From positions 47,898-111,897 of the forward strand of contig NZ_JBOEFY010000009.1 of assembly GCF_050633145.1 (NCBI RefSeq): a DNA stretch of 64,000 nt. The letters are read 5' to 3'. Within the stretch, counting starts at the first letter, position 1, and each line of letters starts with the position of its first letter. Origin of the DNA: Kordia sp050633145 (GTDB taxonomy: Bacteria > Bacteroidota > Bacteroidia > Flavobacteriales > Flavobacteriaceae). Below the pieces are notes generated by a model. The model saw only the letters and a list, made by a program, of their open reading frames with translations, searched no databases and had not been told where the DNA came from. Made by a program: the position numbers and the translations under genes. Shown here one piece after another: positions 44,522 through 53,182 of this stretch.

Positions 44522-45184
44522 CTATTCTTTAATTAATCTCGGTAGATTTTCATTAAACCACTTAAATTTATTAAGTACCATAATATGTGTTCCTCCTTTT
44601 ATAGGAATACAGTCTGAAATATGCTGTATAGGAAATACCAAATCTTTGTCTCCGTTGATATGAATAGTGTTTGGCAACGGTTTTTCCTGTTTCCAATTGA
44701 TGATTTGCTCAATAGACCAATCTATATAGTTTTTGTCTCGAACTGAAAGGTATTCTTCATACAAATCGAGTCGTTTGGTTGCTAAGTTTCCAAAAGCAAA
44801 TTTACGCAACACTTCTATATTATTGACTAGACTTGTAGGTAAGAGTTTGTAAGCTTTGGTAGCACGTGCAAATTTCATTCTACGAGGCAATTCGTGTTTT
44901 GATTTGACACTCGATATTACAAAAATCTTTTGCACATTAAGATGACGTGCCATTTCTTGAACTAAGATTCCTCCAAAAGAAACTCCTATTAAAATAATGT
45001 TATCATGCACTACTTTTTGTGCCATTCGTGACGCATAATGCGCTAAAGTTTCCTTTTTTTCGGGTAAAAACCACTCTAAATAGTGTACTTCAAATTCATT
45101 TTCTGGAAGTACGATGTGCTTGAATATTGTAGGATTTGCAGCCATTCCTGGCATAAAATATACTTGTATTTTACTTACATTCAT
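44522..45184 (-). CDS. Alpha/beta-hydrolase fold protein
   Basis: The best start is ATG at 45184 (MNVSKIQVYFMPGMAANPTI); the upstream start at 45196 is a GTG. The 220-residue protein has the nucleophile elbow IILIGVSFGGILVQE and a C-terminal catalytic Asp/His region NGDKDLVFPI...GGTHIMVL. No signal peptide. Its substrate is unknown, and its size is that of a small esterase-like or thioesterase-like hydrolase. It stands alone. Confidence 0.8.
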   Translation of the reverse strand: MNVSKIQVYFMPGMAANPTIFKHIVLPENEFEVHYLEWFLPEKKETLAHYASRMAQKVVHDNIILIGVSFGGILVQEMARHLNVQKIFVISSVKSKHELPRRMKFARATKAYKLLPTSLVNNIEVLRKFAFGNLATKRLDLYEEYLSVRDKNYIDWSIEQIINWKQEKPLPNTIHINGDKDLVFPIQHISDCIPIKGGTHIMVLNKFKWFNENLPRLIKE

Positions 45185-45302
45185 ACAGATAGTCACATTA
45201 AAAACTCGGAAATCTACTCTAAATTTCTTATCTTTGCAAAGTTAAATCAACATTTCTTCTAAACACTACATTTTTTTAAAATTAATTTAAAATAAAACTG
45301 CT

Positions 45303-45605
45303 ATGGAAAATGCAACTATTCTTGTTATCAATGATAACGAATTTTTACGTCAATTTGAGCACAAGACAGATCTTGGAATGGCCAAGATTGAGTATTCATT
45401 ACAAGAGCGTAAAATCTTTTTAACAAAATTAATAGTTCCTGAAGGACTTGACGATGTAGATTTCAAAAATGCATTTATCAAAACAGTTCTAGATAGTATT
45501 CAAGAGCGAAACTTAAGAGTCGTACCAACTAGTCCAAAGATTGCTAGTTTTTTACGAAAAAACAAACAATATAAAGACTTGCTGCCAGTCGGCGTAAGAA
45601 TCTAA
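45303..45605 (+). CDS. YjdJ-type small GNAT-like acetyltransferase
   Basis: This 100-residue protein has the small-GNAT (GCN5-related, PF14542-like) layout: strand MENATILVINDNEFLRQFEH, LGMAKIEYSLQERKIFLTKL, IVPEGLDDVDFKNAFIKTVL and VVPTSPKIASFLRKNKQYKD. The length is right for the single-domain family. Its substrate is unknown. A TATCTTTG -7 box (45229-45236) lies ~65 bp upstream. It ends at a hairpin terminator. Confidence 0.85.
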   Translation: MENATILVINDNEFLRQFEHKTDLGMAKIEYSLQERKIFLTKLIVPEGLDDVDFKNAFIKTVLDSIQERNLRVVPTSPKIASFLRKNKQYKDLLPVGVRI

Positions 45606-45610
45606 AAAAC

Positions 45611-45642
45611 AAAAAAGGGAACTATATCAGTTCCCTTTTTTT
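45611..45642 (+). terminator. Intrinsic terminator after the small GNAT gene
   Basis: AAAAAAGGGAACT (45611-45623), loop ATATC, and AGTTCCCTTTTTTT (45629-45642) form a strong stem with A/T flanks, 6 bp past the stop. Confidence 0.88.
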
Positions 45643-45662
45643 TTATGTCAAAATAATTTTTA

Positions 45663-46565
45663 TTACCTCTTCTTCAATTTATCCAACGCTTCTTTCGCCT
45701 GTACTTCTAGTTTCTCAAGCAGTTCTTTTAATTCCTTTGGCGCGCTGTATTTATCTCGTATATGAATCTTTTTTCCTTTGTATGTCAAATACGTATTTTG
45801 TAAATCCATGATACGTTCATTGTCATATTTCTCTTGAAAACTCATAAAGTTTGATTGTTCGAATTCTTTGAAAAGCGATTTCGATTTGCTTGCTGTAAGC
45901 GTTACCGAATGCTTTCCTTGAACTGTTGCATTGAATTTTCCTGTGTAATATACCGTTCCATCTTCATAAAACTTCATAGTGAATTCTTCGCAATTTCCTT
46001 TACAAGGTGATTTATACAATTCAATGTATTCTCCTTTTGGAGCAGCATCTGTCGTACTTTGAGTTTTGTTTGGATTTTCAAACTTTCCGACATTTGTAGT
46101 GGTTTCCGTTGATCCTCTTCCGTTTTTTGTAAACTTTCCGTCGGTATTCATCATTTTCAATTTCGCATTGGATAAAATTTCATATCGTTCAAATTTAATT
46201 TCAACTTCATCAGAAGAAAGCGTTACACGATTTTTATTCAGGCTTATTTTTGAAACTTTAGATAGTCCATTTAGAACAGCTCTGGAAAAATCGGAATCGC
46301 AACACATTTCAGTGCACGCTAAACCTTCAAGCTTAATTTTATCTTTCCCTGTGATTGCATACGTTCCAAAACAGTTATTTGTGTCCAACTTAAGTGTAAA
46401 GTCCGTTTCACTATTTACTTTCAAAATCACATCACTTGTTACTTTTACGACAGTTCCGTTCGTTTTAAGTTCCGTGACTTTCCAAGAACTTCCTATGAAT
46501 TCTTTGGTGGAAGCATCACAACTTACCAACGTTAAGACTAATATAGAGAGTAGTGTTGTTTTCAT
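45663..46565 (-). CDS. META/DUF6438-type lipoprotein
   Basis: The best start is ATG at 46565 (MKTTLLSILVLTLVSC), which makes a lipobox; the ATG at 46595 adds ten residues. The 300-residue protein has a META/HslJ-like first domain (FIGSSWKVTELKTNG...; about 20-145). A Thr-rich linker follows, and then a DUF6438-like domain: EYIELYKSPCKGNCEEFTMK (about 179-198), FYEDGTVYYTGKFNATVQGK and the charged tail KELKELLEKLEVQAKEALDK. Likely outer-membrane or periplasmic stress-linked lipoprotein. Confidence 0.75.
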   Translation of the reverse strand: MKTTLLSILVLTLVSCDASTKEFIGSSWKVTELKTNGTVVKVTSDVILKVNSETDFTLKLDTNNCFGTYAITGKDKIKLEGLACTEMCCDSDFSRAVLNGLSKVSKISLNKNRVTLSSDEVEIKFERYEILSNAKLKMMNTDGKFTKNGRGSTETTTNVGKFENPNKTQSTTDAAPKGEYIELYKSPCKGNCEEFTMKFYEDGTVYYTGKFNATVQGKHSVTLTASKSKSLFKEFEQSNFMSFQEKYDNERIMDLQNTYLTYKGKKIHIRDKYSAPKELKELLEKLEVQAKEALDKLKKR

Positions 46566-46777
46566 TTGAATGTTTTTATTTATTAATTTGGTCAAATGTG
46601 TTCGCTAATAGAAACTTTATAAGTTCAATATATATATCGTTTCTGCTCGGTTCATTTGGGTATTTTTAATAGTTAAATATAAGTATCTATTATTATAACT
46701 AAGAGTTACAAAGCTATAATTACATGAATTATACCAATCTTTCGACTAAGCTCAAGATACTACGCTAAAAGTGTTAT

Positions 46778-47410
46778 TTAGTTGAATTTCACAAAACCGC
46801 TTTTAAAATAGATTTTCATGTTGTTTCTCATCTTTTTCCTTTTCGACTTTTCTCCTTCTAGAGATTCATTAGATCCTGAATAAAAGTCAGCACTTTTAAA
46901 CTCAACATAACCATATATAAGTTGTTTTTTTGTTGAATCTGGCATTTCTGATAATACTATTTTAGTATCCGTACAAGGCACTTCTAGTTTAAAAATAAAA
47001 TCATCCGTTGCGTTATATGCATACGATGGAGAACCGTCCGCGCTCAATAAATGAAATAGTGTTGCTTTATTATCTACGATCTTAATATAAAATCCAGTTC
47101 CACCAAAAAGTCCAAAAGCACCAGCAATTGCAAGTGTATCGTTATTCCAATAATAGAACGATTTAAAAGGCGCTTTTCTTGAAAAATCAGTACTAGAGAG
47201 TAGCAAGTTATCATTTTCAAAACTTTCTACATATATACTGTTATTGTAAACTTCCATATCACCAAATGAAGCATATTCAGGTTTATCAACAATATACTTC
47301 TCAACTTCATTTTTGATGTTTGGGTCAATAATAAATTCGTCAATATCACTTTTTTGCACATTCGAACAAGCCATTAATAAAAGCGCTACTAATAATATTC
47401 CGTATTTCAT
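46778..47410 (-). CDS. Hypothetical lipoprotein
   Basis: This 210-residue protein has a signal with lipobox (MKYGILLVALLLMACS, Cys15). A beta-rich body follows (SFYYWNNDTLAIAGAFGLF, GTGFYIKIVDNKATLFHLLS) and a basic, Lys/Arg-rich region near the C-terminus (GEKSKRKKMRNNMKIYFKSG). I do not recognise the domain. It is transcribed 4 bp after the small 52-aa gene (47415-47573), which suggests co-transcription. Confidence 0.65.
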   Translation of the reverse strand: MKYGILLVALLLMACSNVQKSDIDEFIIDPNIKNEVEKYIVDKPEYASFGDMEVYNNSIYVESFENDNLLLSSTDFSRKAPFKSFYYWNNDTLAIAGAFGLFGGTGFYIKIVDNKATLFHLLSADGSPSYAYNATDDFIFKLEVPCTDTKIVLSEMPDSTKKQLIYGYVEFKSADFYSGSNESLEGEKSKRKKMRNNMKIYFKSGFVKFN

Positions 47411-47414
47411 TTCG

Positions 47415-47573
47415 TTACTTTTTATTTCTACGATCTTGCTTTACTTCTTTCTTTAATGAACTTTTTTTAGCCCATTGATTCAATTCCGAATTTGGATCTT
47501 GCGCTTGTTCATCAAGTTCAGCTTTCGTCAAACCTTTGAAATTCTTTTTTGTGATATGAATGCTTTTAGACAT
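47415..47573 (-). CDS. 52-residue basic protein, conserved-type small ORF
   Basis: Translated directly: it starts MSKSIHITKKNFKGLTKAEL, continues DEQAQDPNSELNQWAKKSSL and ends KKEVKQDRRNKK. It is highly basic. I recall close relatives in other Flavobacteriaceae with the pattern SxxIxITKKNFKxLxKxELDEQ, but the function is unknown. It lies 20 bp downstream of the mtaB stop and 4 bp before the lipoprotein gene start, so it is likely co-transcribed with mtaB. Confidence 0.75.
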   Translation of the reverse strand: MSKSIHITKKNFKGLTKAELDEQAQDPNSELNQWAKKSSLKKEVKQDRRNKK

Positions 47574-47593
47574 TTAATGAATTGTTTAGCTAT

Positions 47594-48931
47594 TTAACTA
47601 AAAGCAACCGTTTCATCTACAAAATCAAAACGGAGCATTCCGTCATCGTCAATTTTTGTTAACTTGACTTTATGAAGTGTATTGACTAATTCAGGATTCC
47701 AAGGCGCTTTTACTTTGACATAGTTTTCTGTAAAACCATGAATGTATCCTTCTTTGTTTTCGCCTTCAAATAAAACCGTTTTTGCTTTTCCTAGTTGACT
47801 TTCATAAAAAGCTCTACGCATTTTGACAGACAATCCACGCAGCATTTTACTACGTTTTTTACGTACATTTAATGGAACTACACCTTCCATTTCGGCAGCT
47901 ACTGTATTTTCACGTTCTGAATAGGTAAATACATGTAAATATGAAATATCTAATTCCGTTAAGAAATTGTAGGTTTCTAAGAAAATTTCGTCCGTTTCGC
48001 CTGGAAACCCAACAATGACATCTACTCCAATACAGGCATCCGGCATTACCTCTTTTATTTGAGTGACACGATCTACATACAATTCACGCATGTAACGACG
48101 GCGCATTAAACGCAATAATGTATTACTTCCACTTTGTAATGGAATGTGAAAATGTGGTACAAATGTGTTGCTTTTTGAAACGAAATCGATTGTTTCGTTT
48201 TTTAATAGATTTGGTTCTATTGAAGAAATTCGTAAACGCTCAATTCCTTCTACTTTATCTAGTTCTTGAACCAATTCTAAAAAGGTATGTTCGTGTTTTT
48301 TATTTCCAAATTCACCTTTACCGTAATCACCAATGTTGACTCCAGTTAGTACAATTTCTTTTATATTTTGTTCAGAGATTTCTTTGGCATTTTTCAATAC
48401 ATTTTCCAAAGTATCACTTCTCGAAATTCCTCTTGCAAGCGGAATTGTACAATACGTACATTTATAATCACAACCATCTTGTACTTTTAAGAATGCACGC
48501 GTACGATCGCCAATAGAATAACTTCCCACATAAAAATCTGCATCTTCAATTTCGCAAGAATGCACTTCTCCGAAATCGTTTTTAGTCAAATCGTTGATGT
48601 AATCGGTAATTTTGAACTTTTCTGTCGCGCCAAGCACCAAATCAACACCATCAACTGCCGCCAATTCTTCTGGCTTTAGTTGCGCATAACAACCAACAGC
48701 TGCTACAAACGCATCCGGGTTTACTTTTTGCGCTTGTTTTACAATAGTTTTAAAGCGTTTGTCTGCGTTTTCGGTAACACTACATGTATTAATAACATAC
48801 ATATCAGCATGTTCGGAAAAATCTACCTTTTCAAAACCTTCTTCTTGAAAGTTTCGTGCAATTGTAGATGTTTCTGAAAAATTCAGTTTGCAACCTAGCG
48901 TGTAAAAAGCGACTTTTTTTCTATCGTTCAT
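47594..48931 (-). CDS. mtaB: tRNA t6A37 methylthiotransferase
   Basis: This 445-residue protein has three N-terminal cluster cysteines C14, C50 and C81 (TLGCKLNFSE, VINTCSV, VGCYAQ), the radical-SAM C154-x3-C158-x2-C161 in QDGCDYKCTYCTIPLARG and a C-terminal TRAM-like domain. It adds a methylthio group to N6-threonylcarbamoyladenosine at position 37 of tRNAs. The sequence fits MtaB rather than MiaB or RimO (the CTLGCKLNFSE-type start and CTIPLARG). It is followed at 20 bp by a small basic gene. Confidence 0.92.
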   Translation of the reverse strand: MNDRKKVAFYTLGCKLNFSETSTIARNFQEEGFEKVDFSEHADMYVINTCSVTENADKRFKTIVKQAQKVNPDAFVAAVGCYAQLKPEELAAVDGVDLVLGATEKFKITDYINDLTKNDFGEVHSCEIEDADFYVGSYSIGDRTRAFLKVQDGCDYKCTYCTIPLARGISRSDTLENVLKNAKEISEQNIKEIVLTGVNIGDYGKGEFGNKKHEHTFLELVQELDKVEGIERLRISSIEPNLLKNETIDFVSKSNTFVPHFHIPLQSGSNTLLRLMRRRYMRELYVDRVTQIKEVMPDACIGVDVIVGFPGETDEIFLETYNFLTELDISYLHVFTYSERENTVAAEMEGVVPLNVRKKRSKMLRGLSVKMRRAFYESQLGKAKTVLFEGENKEGYIHGFTENYVKVKAPWNPELVNTLHKVKLTKIDDDGMLRFDFVDETVAFS

Positions 48932-49082
48932 TCCTGTACTTTTCTACCAAAATGGCAACCAATTGTGTTAGGATACCATCTGTCAATTGAAATTATTTAT
49001 GTACTTTTAAACCTTTATTAGAATCGCCAAAAGAGACCATTCTAACAGGGAAAAGCCTGCAAATTTACAATTAATTCAGAAT

Positions 49083-50714
49083 ATGATAAAATTAACAATG
49101 CAACATTTTAAATTGATACTCAAGCATCTATCAATTCTTTGTTTGTTGTTGATTTCTTTTTCGTGCCAACAACACAATTCCCAAGACAGAGATCATTTAG
49201 TTTTTCGTTATAATGAGCATGCAAATATTACGTCGTTAGATCCTGCTTTTGCGAAAGATCAACGGAATATTTGGGCAGTTCACCAATTGTATAATGGTTT
49301 GGTAGAAATGGATGCCGATTTGAACGTAATTCCTGCAATTGCAACTTCTTGGAAAGTGTCTGATGATGGACAAACTTATGTATTCACTTTGCGTGATGAT
49401 GTACAGTTTCATAAGCACAAATTGTTTGGAAAAGATAGTACACGTACGGTAACTGCATACGACTTTGAATATAGTTTTGGACGAATTTTAGATGATAAAT
49501 TGGCTTCTAGCGGACGCTGGATTTTTAAAAGTGTAGATCGATTTAAAGCAATTGATGCATCTACTTTTGAAATTACACTGAAACAACCGTTTCCTGCTTT
49601 TCTAAGCCTGTTAACAATGAAGTATTGCTCTGTAGTTCCGAAAGAAATTGTAGAGTATTATGGTAATGACTTTAGAGCGAATCCTATTGGAACTGGACCT
49701 TTTAAGTTTAAGGTTTGGGAAGAAAACACAAAGTTAGTTTTACGAAAGCATCAAAATTATTTTGAGAAAGATACTACAGGAGCGCAATTACCATATTTAG
49801 AAGCAGTTGCCATTACTTTTTTACCTGATAAACAGAGTGAATTTTTACAGTTTATTCAAGGAAATATTGACTTTTTAAATTCACTTGATCCATCGTATCA
49901 AGATGAAATTTTAAATGCCTCTGGACAATTGCGAAACACATATACTTCTAAAGTAAACATGATTACTGGTCCGTATTTAAACACCGAATATTTAGGTATT
50001 TATATTGGAGATAGCACTAATGTTTCAAGTCATCACTTGTTGCGAAAAGCAATGAATTATAGTTTTGATCGCGTAAAGATGATTACGTATTTACGAAGCG
50101 GAATTGGAACGCCAGCCATTCATGGTTTTATCCCGAAAGGTTTGCCAGGTTTTGACAATATTAAAGGTTTTGAGTATGAACCAGAACTCGCTAAAAGCTT
50201 AGTTAAACAATATACTCAAGAAACAGGAAATGCTTCTCCAAAAGTTGCCATTACAACCAATGGACAGTATTTGAATTTCTGTGAGTACATTCAGCGAGAG
50301 TTAGAAAAAATAGGCATTAAAGCGAGTGTAAATGTAATTCCTGCTTCTACGATACGTGAATTGCGATCGAAAGGAGAATTGCCCATTTTTAGAGCTAGTT
50401 GGATTGCTGATTATCCAGATGCTGAGAATTATTTATCACTTTTTTATAGTAAAAATTTCACGCCAAACGGACCAAATTATACCCGTTTTAAGAATATACA
50501 GTTTGACGAATGGTACGAAACTGCACTGCGCGAAACTGATGCAGCTGTACGCGCAAAGATTTATACCAAAATGGATTCTTTACTGATTTCAGAAGCGCCG
50601 TTAATCCCTTTGTATTACGATCAAGTCGTACGATTTACACAAAAAAACGTCCACGGTTTGGGCATTAATCCACAAAATTTACTAGAGTTAAAACGCGTTA
50701 AAAAAGCGAAATAG
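49083..50714 (+). CDS. Extracellular solute-binding lipoprotein, family 5 (peptide type)
   Basis: This 543-residue protein is a lipoprotein with lipobox Cys28 (LISFSC). It belongs to the SBP_bac_5 (DppA/OppA) family: FRYNEHANITSLDPAFAKDQ, SWKVSDDGQTYVFTLRDDVQ, NPIGTGPFKFKVWEENTKLV, KAMNYSFDRVKMITYLRSG and SAWIADYPDAENYLSLFYS-like RASWIADYPDAENYLSLFYS. It binds peptides or other organic molecules at the envelope. No permease or ATPase genes lie beside it, so it may feed a transporter encoded elsewhere. ATG at 49098 is an alternative start. Confidence 0.88.
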   Translation: MIKLTMQHFKLILKHLSILCLLLISFSCQQHNSQDRDHLVFRYNEHANITSLDPAFAKDQRNIWAVHQLYNGLVEMDADLNVIPAIATSWKVSDDGQTYVFTLRDDVQFHKHKLFGKDSTRTVTAYDFEYSFGRILDDKLASSGRWIFKSVDRFKAIDASTFEITLKQPFPAFLSLLTMKYCSVVPKEIVEYYGNDFRANPIGTGPFKFKVWEENTKLVLRKHQNYFEKDTTGAQLPYLEAVAITFLPDKQSEFLQFIQGNIDFLNSLDPSYQDEILNASGQLRNTYTSKVNMITGPYLNTEYLGIYIGDSTNVSSHHLLRKAMNYSFDRVKMITYLRSGIGTPAIHGFIPKGLPGFDNIKGFEYEPELAKSLVKQYTQETGNASPKVAITTNGQYLNFCEYIQRELEKIGIKASVNVIPASTIRELRSKGELPIFRASWIADYPDAENYLSLFYSKNFTPNGPNYTRFKNIQFDEWYETALRETDAAVRAKIYTKMDSLLISEAPLIPLYYDQVVRFTQKNVHGLGINPQNLLELKRVKKAK

Positions 50715-50784
50715 GATTCCAAATTGTAACATTTTTCTTCTTTGATATACCAATATTGTATGTTGAATTATAAAGAAGAAGATT

Positions 50785-51066
50785 ATGGGACAAGGAATAG
50801 GATTTTATGTATTAGACGATATAAGGAGAACAAAAAAGAGACGTGATAAACGAACACCTTTTGACAAAAACCTTCGTTATTATAAAGATGAAGGAAAGAA
50901 AAAAATATTTCCAAAACTTACTGAAATACAATTGAGCGCTATCCGTGAGCGCATGAAAAAACAAAATCGCAAAGAACGTGATAAATCAATTATCGCTTTT
51001 ATCATTGCAATTCCCATAACTATTGGACTTATTGTAGGCTTTTTCAAATATTGGACACTTTTCTAA
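50785..51066 (+). CDS. Small tail-anchored membrane protein (pair member 1)
   Basis: This 93-residue protein has a highly basic, charged cytoplasmic region (DIRRTKKRRDKRTPFDKNLR, QLSAIRERMKKQNRKERDKS) and one C-terminal membrane helix (IIAFIIAIPITIGLIVGFF). It has no signal peptide. It lies 48 bp upstream of a similarly built protein. It has no recognised family. Confidence 0.6.
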   Translation: MGQGIGFYVLDDIRRTKKRRDKRTPFDKNLRYYKDEGKKKIFPKLTEIQLSAIRERMKKQNRKERDKSIIAFIIAIPITIGLIVGFFKYWTLF

Positions 51067-51114
51067 GTTTCTAAATAGTAATAAAAATTAGTATTCATCT
51101 TAAAACACCATATC

Positions 51115-51378
51115 ATGTCAGGCTTTTTATCACATGCAAATACTGTTATCAGAAATAACAGACGTAAGCGTATCAATAAACTTGATCGCGTAGAACGCTA
51201 TATTGGAACAGAAACTTCTGACGCTGAATACAACGAAGCATCAGAATATATGCTTTCCAAAATTAGAAAGAATGTACAAAAGCAAGAACATAAAACAAGA
51301 CATATGACGATAATTGTATTTCTAATTGCTGGTGTAATTATATGCAGTCTTATGTATTACTTCTTATTTATGTATTGA
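51115..51378 (+). CDS. Small tail-anchored membrane protein (pair member 2)
   Basis: This 87-residue protein has the same plan as the upstream one: a basic cytoplasmic stretch (NNRRKRINKLDRVERYIGT, KIRKNVQKQEHKTRH) and a C-terminal membrane helix (IIVFLIAGVIICSLMYYFLF). The two proteins show the same layout and a shared RxxR-rich region, but the sequences are not clearly homologous. Both are read as one operon ending at the hairpin 51420-51447. Confidence 0.6.
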   Translation: MSGFLSHANTVIRNNRRKRINKLDRVERYIGTETSDAEYNEASEYMLSKIRKNVQKQEHKTRHMTIIVFLIAGVIICSLMYYFLFMY

Positions 51379-51419
51379 TAAAAAGATCATTTATTTTTTG
51401 ATCATTATATTACAAATAT

Positions 51420-51447
51420 AAAGCCGCTACTAAAAATGTAGCGGCTT
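51420..51447 (+). terminator. Terminator of the tail-anchored pair operon
   Basis: AAAGCCGCTAC (51420-51430), a 7-nt loop TAAAAAT, and GTAGCGGCTT (51438-51447) form a perfect 10-bp stem followed by TTTG. Just upstream, AAGATCATT and GATCATT can also pair. Confidence 0.85.
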
Positions 51448-51476
51448 TTGTATGTAGAAAGGGAAATAAACCATTC

Positions 51477-52652
51477 TTAGTCTTTACGCCATTTTTTGGT
51501 TTCTTCAAAAACGTGTGTTAAGATAGCTTCGTCTTGTGCTGTAAATTCTACTTTTCTTCTCGCCATTACTACTTTGGCAACTTCAAAAGCTTTTTTGGTG
51601 AGATAGGTTGCAAATCCGCTTGCGCCTCCCCAACTATAACTTGGCACAAAGTTTCTCGGGAAACCTGAACCAAATATGTTAGCATTTACGCCAATTACAG
51701 TTCCTGTGTTGAACATAGTGTTGATTCCACATTTACTGTGATCGCCCATCATGAGTCCGCAGAATTGCAATCCTGTTTTTGCAAAGTTTTCTGTTTCATA
51801 GCTCCACAAACGTACAGGTGCATAATTATTTTTCAGATTGGAATTGTTGCTGTCAGCGCCAATATTACACCATTCTCCTAAGACTGAGTTTCCTAAGAAT
51901 CCATCATGTCCTTTGTTGGAATACCCCATTAATACAGAGTTATTGACTTCTCCACCAACTTTACAGTATGGACCTATAGTTGTAGCGCCATAAATTTTTG
52001 CAGCCATTTTTAACACTGAGTTTTCACACATTGCCAATGCACCACGAACTACACACCCTTCCATAATTTCAGCATCTTTTCCTATGTAAATAGGTCCTGA
52101 ACTTGCATTTAGTGTACAAAAGTTAAGAGTTGCTCCTTCTTCAATGAAAATGTTTTCTGGTGCAATTACATTTACCGTTGCCGGAATTGGCTTTGATGTT
52201 CTATCTTTTGTAATGAGATCAAAATCTGCCTGAATGGCTTCTGCATTCTTTGAGAAAATGTCCCAAGTATGTTCTATTCGCAAACAATCTTGCTCGTATG
52301 AAATAACATCATAAGTATCGAAATCGACCTCATCTTGCTCGTCAGTTGCATGAAATGCAATAATTTCATCTTCCGAAAATATAGCTTGATTTGCCGTTAA
52401 TCCTTGAATGAGTGCAACTAATTCTGCATTTGGTAAAAAAGAAGCATTAATCATCACATTTTCTTCCAATTCGACCATTGGATATTTTTCAGACAAGTAT
52501 TCTTCAGTAATTGTTGTGGTAGTTCCGCCTAAATGTGCTTCCCACTTTTCTCTAATCGTTAATATTCCTACTCTAATATCGGCAACAGGTTTTGTATATG
52601 TAAATGGTAATAATGCGTCGCGTACGGTTCCATCAAAGAGAATGTAGTTCAT
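51477..52652 (-). CDS. GlmU-like bifunctional nucleotidyl/acetyltransferase of Bacteroidota type
   Basis: This 391-residue protein matches the alternative GlmU (TIGR03991-like) family of Bacteroidota: it starts MNYILFDGTVRDALLPFTYT, has the linker IPATVNVIAPENIFIEEGAT and a left-handed parallel beta-helix built from hexapeptides (KDAEIMEGCVVRGALAMCEN, GYSNKGHDGFLGNSVLGEWC). It is expected to take part in making UDP-N-acetylglucosamine, the precursor of peptidoglycan and lipopolysaccharide. The usual GlmU N-terminal domain (LxAGxGTRMxSxLPK) is absent. Monocistronic. Confidence 0.9.
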   Translation of the reverse strand: MNYILFDGTVRDALLPFTYTKPVADIRVGILTIREKWEAHLGGTTTTITEEYLSEKYPMVELEENVMINASFLPNAELVALIQGLTANQAIFSEDEIIAFHATDEQDEVDFDTYDVISYEQDCLRIEHTWDIFSKNAEAIQADFDLITKDRTSKPIPATVNVIAPENIFIEEGATLNFCTLNASSGPIYIGKDAEIMEGCVVRGALAMCENSVLKMAAKIYGATTIGPYCKVGGEVNNSVLMGYSNKGHDGFLGNSVLGEWCNIGADSNNSNLKNNYAPVRLWSYETENFAKTGLQFCGLMMGDHSKCGINTMFNTGTVIGVNANIFGSGFPRNFVPSYSWGGASGFATYLTKKAFEVAKVVMARRKVEFTAQDEAILTHVFEETKKWRKD

Positions 52653-52730
52653 GTTTACTAAGTTTTATTAGATAAAGTCGTTTACACTTTTTAGCTGACT
52701 GTAAATATAGTATTATAATTTTTCCAAAAA

Positions 52731-52762
52731 AAAATGTCTCTCAGTTTCCTGAAAGACATTTT
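52731..52762 (-). terminator. Terminator of rpmE2
   Basis: AAAATGTCTCTCAG (52731-52744), loop TTTC and CTGAAAGACATTTT (52749-52762) form a stem with one mismatch. On minus it is followed by a T-run (A-run on plus at about 52725-52734). It lies about 24 bp past the rpmE2 stop. Confidence 0.8.
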
Positions 52763-52785
52763 TTAGTATGCTATCGTCAAAATTC

Positions 52786-53037
52786 TTATTTCTTGAATTT
52801 TGCGTATTTGTTTTTGAACTTGTCAATACGACCTGCTGTATCTACTAACTTAGACTTACCAGTATAGTAAGGGTGTGAAGTTCTTGAAATTTCTAATTTG
52901 TATAATGGATACTCACTACCATCAACTTCGATAGTTTCTTTAGTATCTACAGTAGATTTAGTAAGAAATACATCATTGTTAGACATATCTTTAAAAGCTA
53001 CTACTCTATAATTTTCTGGATGTATACCTTGTTTCAT
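52786..53037 (-). CDS. rpmE2: 50S ribosomal protein L31 type B
   Basis: This 83-residue protein reads MKQGIHPENYRVVAFKDMSN at the start and PLYKLEISRTSHPYYTGKSK, then LVDTAGRIDKFKNKYAKF in its C-terminal part. Both are L31 type B hallmarks. It lacks the CxxC zinc motif, so it is the zinc-independent form. It bridges the two ribosomal subunits near the central protuberance. It has its own promoter (53079-53108) and leader hairpin, and a terminator at 52731-52762. Confidence 0.97.
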   Translation of the reverse strand: MKQGIHPENYRVVAFKDMSNNDVFLTKSTVDTKETIEVDGSEYPLYKLEISRTSHPYYTGKSKLVDTAGRIDKFKNKYAKFKK

Positions 53038-53060
53038 CTTTGTAATCTTTATTGTGACTT

Positions 53061-53075
53061 TCTCGATTTTTCGAG
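53061..53075 (-). promoter_or_regulatory. Leader hairpin of rpmE2
   Basis: In mRNA sense, CTCGA and TCGAG pair across an A-rich loop (53061-53075) close to the predicted transcript start. It could be a stability or autoregulation element of the L31 leader. Confidence 0.4.
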
Positions 53076-53078
53076 GTG

Positions 53079-53108
53079 CAAATTTAATTATTATTTCGGA
53101 ATGTGCAA
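53079..53108 (-). promoter_or_regulatory. Bacteroidota-type promoter of rpmE2
   Basis: On minus, TTG (53106-53108) is followed by 19 nt and the exact TAAATTTG (53079-53086). The 19-nt spacing is the same as in the rpmH promoter. The expected transcript start is about 5-8 nt downstream of the -7 box, which leaves a leader of ~35 nt. Confidence 0.8.
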
Positions 53109-53125
53109 CATTAAAATAAAAATAT

Positions 53126-53159
53126 TTTGATAATTTTTACGCTTGAATTTCTATATTTG
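53126..53159 (+). promoter_or_regulatory. Bacteroidota-type promoter of the DUF4199-GT2 operon
   Basis: TTTG (53126-53129), a 22-nt spacer and the exact -7 element TATATTTG (53152-53159). The -7 box ends at the GTG that could be taken as a start codon at 53159, so translation must begin later, at ATG 53183. Confidence 0.7.
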
Positions 53160-53182
53160 TGTCCTACATAAAATTCGTTTTC

